A DNA stretch of 64,000 bases from contig NZ_CP011008.1 of NCBI RefSeq assembly GCF_001578185.1, forward strand, positions 3,190,001-3,254,000, written 5' to 3'. Position 1 is the first letter of the stretch, and each line of letters begins with the position of its first letter. The position numbers were made by a program, and so were the translations under genes. Positions 17,274-26,117 of this stretch are shown in pieces. The notes under the pieces are model-generated. The model was not told the DNA's origin, did no database searches, and was given only the letters and a program-made list of their open reading frames with translations. Source of the DNA: Peribacillus simplex (GTDB lineage: Bacteria > Bacillota > Bacilli > Bacillales > DSM-1321).

Positions 17274-18686
17274 CTATTTAGCTTCCTTTAATTCAACGGA
17301 TGGACGCTCCATGTCAACTTCAAAACGGAAAATGTATTTAGATGAAACATAGTAGGTGACTAAAGCGACAAAGTATGTTGGAATTCCGGCAGCTGTATGA
17401 AGGAAAAAGTCACTTGCTTCAAAAGTCAATGGATTATAGAGTGCCCAGTAAACGATCGTTCCTATGACCACCGTGAGAACGGCCGACGGGTTAATGCCTT
17501 TCCAATAAGTATAAGAGCCTTGTGTGTCATACAAATCCCTTATAGAAATGCGTTGGCGCTTTACAAAAAAGTAATCTGCAACGACAATGCCGCCAAGAAC
17601 AGCCATAATAAAGGAAATGACAGCAATGAATGAACCAAATGCATCGTAGAACGTCGAGCTTAGAAGTAAGAATATAGCCGGTACGGTTGTTCCCATCGCA
17701 ACCATCCATGACTTTTTCGGGAATACAGTTTTAAAGCTGACAGCTTGTGAGTACATAAGGAAAATGGCTGCACCAACATTCCCAACCGAAAGTAAAATCA
17801 AGCCAATGAATCCGCCCCAACTTCCTGCGATGGAAAACATCCAGTCAGAAGGATTAAGTGAACCAGCGACTAATGCAGCAAGGGCCCCAACTAAAGCAGC
17901 GATACATACGATGATTCCATAGCTGTAGAATCCTGCTTTAAATGCTCCTCCTTCTGTTTTAGATAAACGGCTGTATTGCCCAAGGTATGGAAGCCATGAG
18001 AAGCCGAGACCGATATTTAATTCCAGGGCTGTCGCGAATGAACGAGAATTCGATTCAAATGGCTCGGAAGGAAGTATATGAGCAACGTTAGTGAAACCCT
18101 GGCCAAACAATACTATTGCAAGAACGCCAAACATGAGAACCATAAATACCGGAACGGCTACTGCGGTATATTTTTGAATCGCTATCGGTCCCCTCACCGT
18201 TACAAGGAATGCACAGATGAAGAGTAAAATCGAGAAAAACGGCGCTCCAGTTGCTTGGCTTGAGAAAATGGCGGGCATCCCCATCCAATTAGCAGCCTCT
18301 GCTAACGCCTGGCCGGACATGAAAAGCGCAATGGAAATGTAGCCGAGAGTCAGAATAAGAAAAACAAAGAAAAAGATATTGGATCCTAGATACCCCAGTG
18401 AACTTCGAAACCCTACAAAAGTATCTATGCCATACCGCGCAAAATAAAGGGTAATGGGAACAATCAACAGCATAGGGAAGGCGTTACCGAATAAAATCGC
18501 TGCAAGTGACTGCTTCGCATCAAGCATTGTACCTGTGTATCCACCAGTTAACAGCCCAAAAGATGAGAGGCCAATAACCACCTGTACTAAAATTAAATCC
18601 CGAAGGTTAAAAATCCGATCACTTTTACTTGCCGGTAAAAAGCCAAAGGCCACATCCTTTGAAATGGAGGAATTCTCTTTACTCAC
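17274..18686 (-). CDS. NCS1 family permease (purine/cytosine/allantoin type), about 470 aa
   Basis: About 12 membrane helices. The N-terminal block DRIFNLRDLILVQVVIGLSS and GTMLDAKQSLAAILFGNAFP follow the NCS1 pattern of nucleobase, hydantoin and allantoin transporters. A GTG at 18686, 8 nt after GGGAG, is preferred over the TTG at 18701. It lies upstream of the N-demethylase genes in the same sigma-54 operon, so it probably imports the methylated substrate or its precursor; the NCS1 family would suggest an N-methylated heterocycle or small amide. Confidence 0.83.
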   Translation of the reverse strand: MSKENSSISKDVAFGFLPASKSDRIFNLRDLILVQVVIGLSSFGLLTGGYTGTMLDAKQSLAAILFGNAFPMLLIVPITLYFARYGIDTFVGFRSSLGYLGSNIFFFVFLILTLGYISIALFMSGQALAEAANWMGMPAIFSSQATGAPFFSILLFICAFLVTVRGPIAIQKYTAVAVPVFMVLMFGVLAIVLFGQGFTNVAHILPSEPFESNSRSFATALELNIGLGFSWLPYLGQYSRLSKTEGGAFKAGFYSYGIIVCIAALVGALAALVAGSLNPSDWMFSIAGSWGGFIGLILLSVGNVGAAIFLMYSQAVSFKTVFPKKSWMVAMGTTVPAIFLLLSSTFYDAFGSFIAVISFIMAVLGGIVVADYFFVKRQRISIRDLYDTQGSYTYWKGINPSAVLTVVIGTIVYWALYNPLTFEASDFFLHTAAGIPTYFVALVTYYVSSKYIFRFEVDMERPSVELKEAK

Positions 18687-18773
18687 TCGCTTCTCTCCCA
18701 ACTATAAAATAATGATTGTATCGCTTGGAAACTAGACTGTATTTGTTTTGGGTGAGCTAAACAAAAAACTACT

Positions 18774-18977
18774 TTAGAAAAGTGTATAGACCAAGTAAGA
18801 GATGATTAAAATCATGAGAAAAATAGAACCTGTCGCATCCTTCCATTTCATTTTGTCGATTTTCACGGCATCTTCCTGTTCATACGCATTGATCCGCTCA
18901 TTCAAATCTGAATATAGATTTTTAATAAAGGGATCTTCAGAATTGATATTCTGCTGGAACTGATTCTCTTTATTCAA
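18774..18977 (-). CDS. 67-aa protein with one C-terminal membrane helix
   Basis: Unrecognised. A charged, probably helical N-terminal 47 residues (DPFIKNLYSDLNERINAYEQ region) precede one hydrophobic helix, SIFLMILIISYLVYTLF, at the very C-terminus, as in a tail-anchored protein. A strong AAAGGAGGGAG stands 10 nt before the TTG start. It is the first gene after the sigma-54 promoter at 19023-19038 and is followed by the permease, so it may be a permease accessory subunit; this is inference. Confidence 0.65.
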   Translation of the reverse strand: MNKENQFQQNINSEDPFIKNLYSDLNERINAYEQEDAVKIDKMKWKDATGSIFLMILIISYLVYTLF

Positions 18978-19022
18978 AATAGCTTCTCCCTCCTTTGCAT
19001 TAGTCCCTTCTCTTTACTTTAT

Positions 19023-19038
19023 TGCAATAACCATGCCA
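19023..19038 (-). promoter_or_regulatory. Sigma-54 promoter (-24/-12) of the N-demethylation operon
   Basis: The minus strand reads TGGCATGGTTATTGCA. It matches the TGGCAC-N5-TTGCW consensus, with GG and GC exactly placed. It is about 46 bp before the 67-aa gene, and a sigma-54 activator gene starts divergently at 19163. The palindrome ACAATTGT near 19103 is a possible activator-binding element. Confidence 0.85.
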
Positions 19039-19162
19039 ACCAGAAACACTTTGCTAACAGGGGTTCCCAATAGGAAGAATATTCATCCTTGAAACTATTG
19101 AACAATTGTGAAATTTCTGTAATATAAAAACTAGGAAGTTAAATGAAAGGCAGGTAGACATA

Positions 19163-20995
19163 ATGGATCACTTCACCTCTGCACTCTTGTCTATTTACGA
19201 TCAGCTTATTGTGACAGATAAAAATGGCACAATACTGAAATCAACCGGAACAGGGAATTCCTTATTTCATACAGTCAAATCCGCTAATGTCGGCGGTTCC
19301 ATCAAGGATGTTGAACAAGATTTATTTTCTACAAGCTTGGCAGAAGAGGTAATGGGCAAAAATGAAAAAAGATCTTTCATGCAGTCCTCATGGCAGGGTC
19401 CGGAGATGCTGATGACGGCATACCCGATTGAATCTGGCGGATGGGTCTGGGCCTACAAAGAAATTAAAGACTCTTATCCAGATGCATCAAGGACTCAATC
19501 GGGACCCTTCTTGGAATCGAAGAAGCCATCTTTTCCATTTGTGATCCGCAGTAAACCCATGCTTGATGTTCTGCATAAAATGCAAATGGTTTGTGATGTC
19601 AGCGCAACTGTACTTTTATTGGGGGAATCCGGTGTAGGAAAGGAAATAGCTGCAAGGGCTATACATAATATGGGTAACAGAAGGGACTTTCCATTTATAC
19701 CTGTCAATTGCGGGGCCATCCCGGAAAACTTGATTGAAAGCGAACTGTTTGGCTACGTAGAGGGGGCTTTTACCAGCGCCAGGAAAGACGGAGCCAAAGG
19801 AAAATTCACACTGGCCCATAAGGGTATCTTATTCTTGGATGAAGTGGGCGAGTTACCTCTTAACGTACAGGTAAAACTGCTTCGCGTCCTTCAGGAACGC
19901 GTTGTTACACCAATTGGAAGTACGACCTCACACCCTGTTGATATTCAAGTGATTGCCGCAACAAATAAATCGCTCGAAAAAATGGTGAAAAAAGGTGAAT
20001 TTCGAGAAGACTTATATTATCGTCTTCATGTCGTACCTATCCACCTTCCGCCGCTTAGGAATCGTGTAGATGAAATACCTCATCTAGTTCAATTTTTTTT
20101 ACAAAAGTACAATACACTGTACAAACGAAAGGTAGCTTTCGCCCCGGATGCAATCGACTTACTATGTATCTATCAATGGCCCGGTAACGTGCGCGAACTT
20201 GAAAATACAGTTGAGAGGCTTGTGGTTACAAGCGGAATGCCGGAAGTGGATGTTGATTTGGTTAAAGAGGTCCTTCCTTTTAAAGGGCCCAAGCCCACTT
20301 CAATACCTGTTATCGATTTTCTAATGCCCTTGCAAGAAGCAGTCGACCTTGTGGAGGAACAATTGATCAACATGGCAATGGAACAATACAAATCATTAAA
20401 ACTAGCGGCAAAGGTGTTGGAAGTCAGTCAGCCGACGATGAGCAGGAAATATAAAAAATTACGTAATAAAATTGAAGAAGCAAGCTTTTCACCAGTGAAT
20501 AAACGGGCCATTTTAGAAGAACAAATAAATCAACGGCTTCGTTCCGTTGCCGCTGTAACCGCAGCTATCATTCCAGCTGAAGAGGTTATCAGTCTACAAA
20601 AAAATATGAACCGGCAAACTTCCTATTCCCAGAAATTAAAACAAAAACTTACCATGATTCAAGAAAAGGAAGGCGTAATTGAATGGGTCTTTATATTTAT
20701 CATGACGGAGGATGGACGTCTGATTCACCTCGTTGCAGACAAAGGCTTTGTCATTGAACCGGGGGAAGAATATATTGGTCCCCCGGAGATGGTTAATGTC
20801 GCTTACCAGGCTTTTAATGGTAAAGCGGGTGTTACTCCCATATACGAAGACAGATACGGTGAGTGGAAAACAAGCTTTGCGCCAATTATTGATGATGGCG
20901 GCAATATCGTTGCTATTGTGGGATGCGATTACAGTAAAGCCTATTTCAATTCGGAAATGCAACGTCTCCGCAAGCAGCTTAATATACATGTTTGA
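19163..20995 (+). CDS. Sigma-54-dependent transcriptional activator with C-terminal Cache-like sensor, 610 aa
   Basis: The N-terminal 110 residues look PAS-like (LIVTDKNGTILKSTGTGNSL). The AAA+ domain spans about 125-365, with Walker A LGESGVGKE near 152, Walker B ILFLDEVGELP and WPGNVRELENTVERL. The sigma-54 contact loop reads GAFTSA instead of GAFTGA. A helix-turn-helix (AAKVLEVSQPTMSRKYKKL) lies near 410-435, which is normally the end of such proteins. Here 165 more residues follow, ending in a Cache/PAS-like sensor with YGEWKTSFAPIIDDGGNIVA. It is divergent from the sigma-54 operon and is its probable activator. Confidence 0.9.
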   Translation: MDHFTSALLSIYDQLIVTDKNGTILKSTGTGNSLFHTVKSANVGGSIKDVEQDLFSTSLAEEVMGKNEKRSFMQSSWQGPEMLMTAYPIESGGWVWAYKEIKDSYPDASRTQSGPFLESKKPSFPFVIRSKPMLDVLHKMQMVCDVSATVLLLGESGVGKEIAARAIHNMGNRRDFPFIPVNCGAIPENLIESELFGYVEGAFTSARKDGAKGKFTLAHKGILFLDEVGELPLNVQVKLLRVLQERVVTPIGSTTSHPVDIQVIAATNKSLEKMVKKGEFREDLYYRLHVVPIHLPPLRNRVDEIPHLVQFFLQKYNTLYKRKVAFAPDAIDLLCIYQWPGNVRELENTVERLVVTSGMPEVDVDLVKEVLPFKGPKPTSIPVIDFLMPLQEAVDLVEEQLINMAMEQYKSLKLAAKVLEVSQPTMSRKYKKLRNKIEEASFSPVNKRAILEEQINQRLRSVAAVTAAIIPAEEVISLQKNMNRQTSYSQKLKQKLTMIQEKEGVIEWVFIFIMTEDGRLIHLVADKGFVIEPGEEYIGPPEMVNVAYQAFNGKAGVTPIYEDRYGEWKTSFAPIIDDGGNIVAIVGCDYSKAYFNSEMQRLRKQLNIHV

Positions 20996-21050
20996 TTTCA
21001 GGATGCAGCCATACACTATCAAACCGGTTGGAGACTAGGGTAAAAAAAAG

Positions 21051-21103
21051 AAAAGCTGATGTCATGAGCCGTCTTGAACGGGCTTTTGCAGTCAGCTTTT
21101 TCA
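21051..21103 (+). terminator. Intrinsic terminator of the activator gene
   Basis: AAAAGCTGA pairs with TCAGCTTTTT, with an inner AGCCCG/CGGGCT-like pairing, about 55 bp after the activator stop. Confidence 0.7.
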
Positions 21104-21229
21104 TACATGAATGTCATAAAAGATTTAAAATGGCATTAACGCCAGCCAATTTCTAGACCCAACTGATTTTTCCAATATTGACCACGCTTATGTAGGGAAT
21201 ATTAAATCCTGTTCTTTCCAGGTAAGTCG

Positions 21230-21568
21230 TTAACACAGTACTTCAACGTTAAATCCTCCAGGCGCTTCTACATAGAAAGTATATCCGTGTAAGTGTTTTG
21301 GAGGTTTTACCATGAATCCATCATCTTTCAATCGCTGATTGATCCTGTTAACTTGTTCTTCATTTTCTTGTATGAATCCAACATGAAAGGTCTTGGGGTA
21401 TTGTACATCGCTTCCTTTCATTAGTGTCAATATGGATCCATCATCATCTCTCATTGCAGCAAACCCATCTCCACGACTTCCTGCACATGTCAATCCAAAG
21501 TACCTTTCTAAAAACTCCCTTGATGCTGCAACATCATTAACTGTTAAATTTATGTGATTGATCTTCAT
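21230..21568 (-). CDS. VOC family (glyoxalase/dioxygenase-like) protein, 112 aa
   Basis: One vicinal-oxygen-chelate module of two beta-alpha-beta-beta-beta units. It begins KINHINLTVNDVAASREFLE, with a metal-type histidine near the N-terminus, and ends HGYTFYVEAPGGFNVEVLC, whose glutamate is a usual metal ligand. The length fits single-module VOC proteins. The substrate is unknown. It stands alone, with a long G-run ribosome binding site before the ATG. Confidence 0.85.
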   Translation of the reverse strand: MKINHINLTVNDVAASREFLERYFGLTCAGSRGDGFAAMRDDDGSILTLMKGSDVQYPKTFHVGFIQENEEQVNRINQRLKDDGFMVKPPKHLHGYTFYVEAPGGFNVEVLC

Positions 21569-21730
21569 TCTTCCCCCCCTATTTTATTATATTCTTTTCC
21601 GTCACGCAGTAAAAAAAGTTAATTTTCCACATGCTTCACTGCCCTTAGCAGCTTAAGAAAAAGCGATCCTGCTTAAGTAAGAATCGCATTTCTTATATGA
21701 CTGAAGCTGTTAAATAGCACCTTATACTTG

Positions 21731-22262
21731 TTACCCTATCTGCTGAAGCTTTTCAAGAAGGTCGTCGAGGCGGTAAAATTGTGAGGCACATCCTTGGCCC
21801 ACACCCAATCCCATCAATTGCTGAAGTCCCTCGACTGAAGCGAATCGAGAACTCATGATAAGTTTTGTCTCCCTCGTTTTCAACAAACGTCATCGTTACC
21901 AGTGTAACAGGCATACCACCGGCTGAGTTGCATTCTTCACCTGCAAACATGTCCGTGTAGACATTCTTCTCCGGTACGATTATTTCTTGATAAACAGCTT
22001 TCCCCCAAGATTCTTGGCCATAAAATTCACCTTGTTTTTCATCTTTGCATCGCATGCAATAATGCCATACGCCGTCAGGCTTAAAATTAAACTCCCGATT
22101 TTCTGTTTGCCACCCACTCGGTCCCCACCAGCTAGCCAATCGCTCAGAATTCGAAAACGCTTTAAAAACAAGGTCCCGCGGCCCGTCAAATATACCTTCC
22201 ATGACGAGATCCCGCCCCTCTAAGCTCGTTCTGATGTTGTTAGTCACTTTGTTATCTGGCAT
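21731..22262 (-). pseudogene. AHSA1-type SRPBCC domain protein, frameshifted near its C-terminus
   Basis: The N-terminal two thirds are a clear AHSA1/SRPBCC protein (LEGRDLVMEGIFDGPRDLVF and ERLASWWGPSGW). In the current frame the tail after residue 134 is unrelated and ends at 21753. Shifting frame at the AAAA run (about 21863-21866) restores the family C-terminus, with SSRFASVEGLQQLMGLGVGQ, ending at 21731. A one-base indel or a sequencing error is therefore likely. The function of this small-ligand-binding fold is unknown. Confidence 0.75.
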
Positions 22263-22373
22263 TCCTCCTTCTGCTTTTTTATTAAGATATTCCTTCTACT
22301 TCGTCACAATGTAAGTATTTTCCTTCCGTTTCAGTAATAATCATCCAAGTGACCGCAACTAAAAAATAAAAAA

Positions 22374-22400
22374 GTCAACCAGTAAAATAAACTGGCTAAC
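22374..22400 (-). terminator. Probable terminator of the guanidino operon
   Basis: GTTAGCCAGT / ACTGGTTGAC hairpin read on the minus strand, followed by TTTTTTATTTT, 36 bp after the permease stop. Confidence 0.7.
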
Positions 22401-22435
22401 CTTTTAATACGAACGGGCAATCTTATAAAACTTTA

Positions 22436-23851
22436 TTACAATATTTTTTCATTTTCAAAGTTAGTGTTTGACTCTACTTTCTTAGCCAATTTAAATTTAT
22501 AGAATAATATACAGGCTACCAAAAATCCTATTCCATAAATCAGTCCAACTCGTTGAGTAGGATCAAAGGCAAGGAATACTAGAATCAGCAAGCAAAAGCC
22601 TAGACAAAATAATGGGACAAATGGATAAAAAGGCACTTTGTATTGTAATTCTTCCATTTTCCCACCTGCTTTTATAAATTTCCTTCGAAACATGTATTGC
22701 GATAAAGCAATTCCCATCCATGAGATCGTGACGGATATCCCCGCGATTGACATGAGTATCACGAACACAGTATCAGCAGCAATGAAGCTGGTTAATAACG
22801 ATAGAAGTGAAAAAGATATGGTAAATAGAAGGGCATTCAATGGCACTTTCCTATTGGACAAAACACCAAATACCTTAGGTGCCATTCCATCATGGGCCAT
22901 CGACCAAAGCAAGCGTGTAGATGCATAAAGACATGAATTCCCCACAGAAAGAATAGCCGTTAAAATAATGAAATTCATGATGCCTGCTGCATAAGGAACC
23001 CCCGCAATCTTCATCAAAGTTACAAAGGGACTTTCCAATAAGCCTAATTCAGAAGAAGGGAATATGGCAGAAAGGATAATAATGGACGCAATGTAAAAAA
23101 CAATGATTCTAAAAAGTACATTTCGAATGGCTTTAGGTATGTTCTCTTCAGGTTTTTCACTTTCCCCTGCTGCTATTCCTATCAGTTCAGAGCCTTGATA
23201 AGAAAAAATTACATTCATCATTGTCACAAAGATAATTGTAATGCCCCCTGCTGGAAAAAGACCAGAAGGAGCTAGATTCTCAAAGAATGGGGTTGGACGA
23301 TCAGATAAAGAGACAAAACCAAAGATGCCAGCGATGCCAATCACGATAAACAAAATCACTGCAACGATTTTTATTCCGGCAAACCAATATTCCGCCTCTG
23401 CAAAACCTCTTGTCGTTAATGCATTCAATGTAAATAAAAGCACAATGAACACAGCACACCAAATCCAGGTGGGACTATGGGGGAACCATTGTTTCATCAA
23501 TATTCCTGCTGCCGTAAACTCAACTCCTGCAGTTGCGGCTGAACCGACGAAATACATCCATCCTAGCGAAAAACCAGCGGAAGGCCCAATATATTCGGCA
23601 GCATATTTTTGGAATGAACCTGTTACCGGCATATGAACGGCTAGCTCGCCAAGACAGACCATCACCATATACAAAATAAGACCGCCGGCAAGGTAACCAA
23701 GCAGAGCCCCTCCGGCCCCCGCTTGGTTAATTGTATATCCAGCATTTAAAAAAAGCCCTGTACCAATAACGCCGCCAAGCGAGAGCATAAATAAATGGCG
23801 TCTTTTCATTGAGCGTTGCAGCTGATCATTATTTTCCAGTCCATACCCCAT
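22436..23851 (-). CDS. Amino acid permease, APC superfamily (basic amino acid type), 471 aa
   Basis: Twelve predicted membrane helices. The N-terminal motif KRRHLFMLSLGGVIGTGLFL and the following GELAVHMPVTGSFQKYA and GWMYFVGSAATAGVEF are typical of the amino acid transporter family that includes RocE/RocC-like arginine and ornithine permeases. It is the last gene of the minus-strand operon with rocB and two guanidino-group enzymes, which makes arginine, a methylarginine or citrulline a likely substrate (inference). Confidence 0.86.
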   Translation of the reverse strand: MGYGLENNDQLQRSMKRRHLFMLSLGGVIGTGLFLNAGYTINQAGAGGALLGYLAGGLILYMVMVCLGELAVHMPVTGSFQKYAAEYIGPSAGFSLGWMYFVGSAATAGVEFTAAGILMKQWFPHSPTWIWCAVFIVLLFTLNALTTRGFAEAEYWFAGIKIVAVILFIVIGIAGIFGFVSLSDRPTPFFENLAPSGLFPAGGITIIFVTMMNVIFSYQGSELIGIAAGESEKPEENIPKAIRNVLFRIIVFYIASIIILSAIFPSSELGLLESPFVTLMKIAGVPYAAGIMNFIILTAILSVGNSCLYASTRLLWSMAHDGMAPKVFGVLSNRKVPLNALLFTISFSLLSLLTSFIAADTVFVILMSIAGISVTISWMGIALSQYMFRRKFIKAGGKMEELQYKVPFYPFVPLFCLGFCLLILVFLAFDPTQRVGLIYGIGFLVACILFYKFKLAKKVESNTNFENEKIL

Positions 23852-23902
23852 AAAATCACGTCCTTATCTTATCTATTAGCCTAGTTCTTCTCCCAAACCA
23901 TC

Positions 23903-24664
23903 TTAGAACCTCAATGAGAGACAACTAAGGCCGCCATCTTGTTTTTGAAATTCTGACATTTCCACTTCAATCACTGTGTATCCCAACTCTTCAATTTTTT
24001 TCTTTGTTCCTTTAAATCCTTTCGGGACAATAACGCAGTCGTTCATTCGGACGCAGTTACCCGAATATCCTTCTTCCTGTTTTACGGTTATTTGATTGAA
24101 GCCAGAAAAAGCCTCGTGATTAATGAATTCCCCAGCCACTAATAAATTATTGTCTCCAAGGTAATTGACACCCGTTTTTAAATGAAAGAATTCCTTAAGG
24201 GGAATGATGGACGTATCATAACCATACTTACCCATAATATCTTTGAATTGCAGAGCACCTGCTTCATTTGTTCTAGTTGATAGGCCAACATAGAAGTGAT
24301 CTTCAACTTGCATGACATCTCCGCCATCTAACATACCTGGAGATTGGATATATTCGATTGTGTCATAAAAGTCCTTTAAAACTTCTTTCATTTCATCAAT
24401 CTCACCATTCCGGCTTTCTGCACCAGGATTGGTTACAAGGGCACATTTTGGCGTCAACACGGCAGTATCTTCTACAAACGTAGAATCAGGATATCTTTCA
24501 TCCGTTTCGAGAACGGTCACTTTCACACCGCAGCGTTTTAATGCTTCTACATAAGCCTCGTGCTGTACAAGTGCTTTTTCATAATCCGGGTTTCCTAAAT
24601 CCGATGTTGTTAAGCCATTTACAAAGCTTTTTCCAATCTTCCTTACAATCGCGTGTTTAAACAT
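23903..24664 (-). CDS. N(G),N(G)-dimethylarginine dimethylaminohydrolase (DDAH), 253 aa
   Basis: DDAH hydrolyses asymmetric dimethylarginine or monomethylarginine to citrulline plus dimethylamine or methylamine. The sequence closely follows the Pseudomonas-type enzyme as I remember it. The start is FKHAIVRKIGKSFVNGLT, then YPDSTFVEDTAV, GGDVM, the catalytic histidine in FFHLKTGVNYL, and the catalytic cysteine in GGLSCLSLRF at the extreme C-terminus. The length is diagnostic. TAGGAGGAATA precedes the ATG. The released dimethylamine would be the named substrate of the haem N-demethylase 7 kb away. Confidence 0.92.
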   Translation of the reverse strand: MFKHAIVRKIGKSFVNGLTTSDLGNPDYEKALVQHEAYVEALKRCGVKVTVLETDERYPDSTFVEDTAVLTPKCALVTNPGAESRNGEIDEMKEVLKDFYDTIEYIQSPGMLDGGDVMQVEDHFYVGLSTRTNEAGALQFKDIMGKYGYDTSIIPLKEFFHLKTGVNYLGDNNLLVAGEFINHEAFSGFNQITVKQEEGYSGNCVRMNDCVIVPKGFKGTKKKIEELGYTVIEVEMSEFQKQDGGLSCLSLRF

Positions 24665-24816
24665 ATATATTCCTCCTAAATAGGTAGCTTATCTTTTTAA
24701 AATGTGGGAAATTAATAGTTTCAACTCCCCTGCTTTAAATGAAAATTTCTGTTCCCTTTTACTGTTCAATATTCCTGAAGCGTATCCCTTAAGAAATATA
24801 GGTATGAGAAGGAGAA

Positions 24817-24857
24817 GAGACAACCGAAAGCCTCTCTTAAATTATTACGGGTGTCTC
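24817..24857. terminator. Possible weak hairpin between the M20 and DDAH genes
   Basis: GAGACAACCG and CGGGTGTCTC pair across a 21-nt loop. The T tract is poor, so attenuation is more likely than full termination. Confidence 0.3.
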
Positions 24858-24875
24858 TTATTTGCCCATGCTTTC

Positions 24876-26066
24876 TCAGTTATTTTGATGACTGCATAAT
24901 TTATCCGCTATCCCTACAAAATATCTTACTCCATACTCTAAAGCCTTCTCATCGATTTTAAATTTAGGATGGTGTAAAGGATATGCTTTTCCAAACTCGT
25001 TATTATGGACGCCTATGAATTGCATGGAAGAGGGGACGATTTCGGAAAAAGCTGAAAAATCTTCTGTCCCAAACATAGGATCGTCAACATGGATGATATG
25101 ATTCTTTTCAAACATACCTTCCATGACCGTTCTCGAAATATCAACAGCAGCTTTATCATTTACTACGGCTGGATATCCTAAATACCAAGTAATTTCACAA
25201 TTTGCCCCATGCGCTTCTGAAATCCCCTTAACAATTTGCTCTAGATACTCCCTTGCTTTCACTCGGCTTTCAGAGTCTAAGGAACGAATGGTACCACCGA
25301 TTTCTGCATATTCAGGAATGACATTGAGCGCACTACCAGAATGGAACTGAGTGACTGAAATGACTGGTGTCCTAAGTGCTGAAATTTTTCTGGAAACTAT
25401 ATGTTGAATATTCGTCGTAATTTCTGCACCAATGATTAGCGGATCTACCGTTAATTCCGGAGTCGACGCATGACCGCCCTGACCAATGATTTTAATTTCA
25501 AAATCATCGGCTGCTGCACAGAATACCCCTTCCCTTATACATATTGTTCCTGTTCGTTCATAAGGAGTAACATGCAGTGCAAATGCATAATCTACTCCTT
25601 CCACAACCCCTTTTTTAACCAATTCCTGAGCTCCCCCTGGCAGAACCTCCTCGGCATGTTGGAAAATAAACCTGATTTCTCCACTAATCCCTTCTTTTTT
25701 TCCAGAAAGGACTTTTGCCGCACCTAATAACATCGCAGCATGTGCATCATGTCCGCACGCATGCATAATTCCAGGATTTTTTGATTTAAATTCAATTTCT
25801 GCTTCTTCTTCGATCGGGAGTGCATCAATATCTGCACGAAAGATGATCGTATTCGATTTTCCGGCAGATTTTTTAGCTCCTTTGAGAACCGCTAAAACGC
25901 TCGTTTCGGTTGGTCTTGTCACTTCTAATCCTGAAAAGGTTTTTAATTTCTTGTAGATGTATTCAGAAGTCTGGTGCTCCTGATATGAGAGCTCCGGATT
26001 TTCGTGAAAATGACGTCTCCATGAAATCACTTCATCCACAACTGTCTCCTGTTTTGACTTCATCAT
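24876..26066 (-). CDS. M20 family amidohydrolase (hippurate/N-acyl-amino-acid hydrolase type), 396 aa
   Basis: A metal-dependent deacylase. WRRHFHENPELSYQEHQTSEY opens it in shortened form (RRHFHENPELSYQE). The metal-binding residues lie in MHACGHDAHAAMLLGAAK and in QHAEEVLPGGAQ, and a final HHPKFKIDEKAL follows the family. GGAGGAGG precedes two ATGs. In this operon it could remove an acyl group from an N-acylated arginine derivative before or after guanidino hydrolysis; the acyl substrate is not shown by sequence. Confidence 0.88.
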   Translation of the reverse strand: MMKSKQETVVDEVISWRRHFHENPELSYQEHQTSEYIYKKLKTFSGLEVTRPTETSVLAVLKGAKKSAGKSNTIIFRADIDALPIEEEAEIEFKSKNPGIMHACGHDAHAAMLLGAAKVLSGKKEGISGEIRFIFQHAEEVLPGGAQELVKKGVVEGVDYAFALHVTPYERTGTICIREGVFCAAADDFEIKIIGQGGHASTPELTVDPLIIGAEITTNIQHIVSRKISALRTPVISVTQFHSGSALNVIPEYAEIGGTIRSLDSESRVKAREYLEQIVKGISEAHGANCEITWYLGYPAVVNDKAAVDISRTVMEGMFEKNHIIHVDDPMFGTEDFSAFSEIVPSSMQFIGVHNNEFGKAYPLHHPKFKIDEKALEYGVRYFVGIADKLCSHQNN

Positions 26067-26117
26067 GATTGCCTCCTCCCTATTAATTTAGTGCCAATAT
26101 TCAGACTTCTCGAACCT

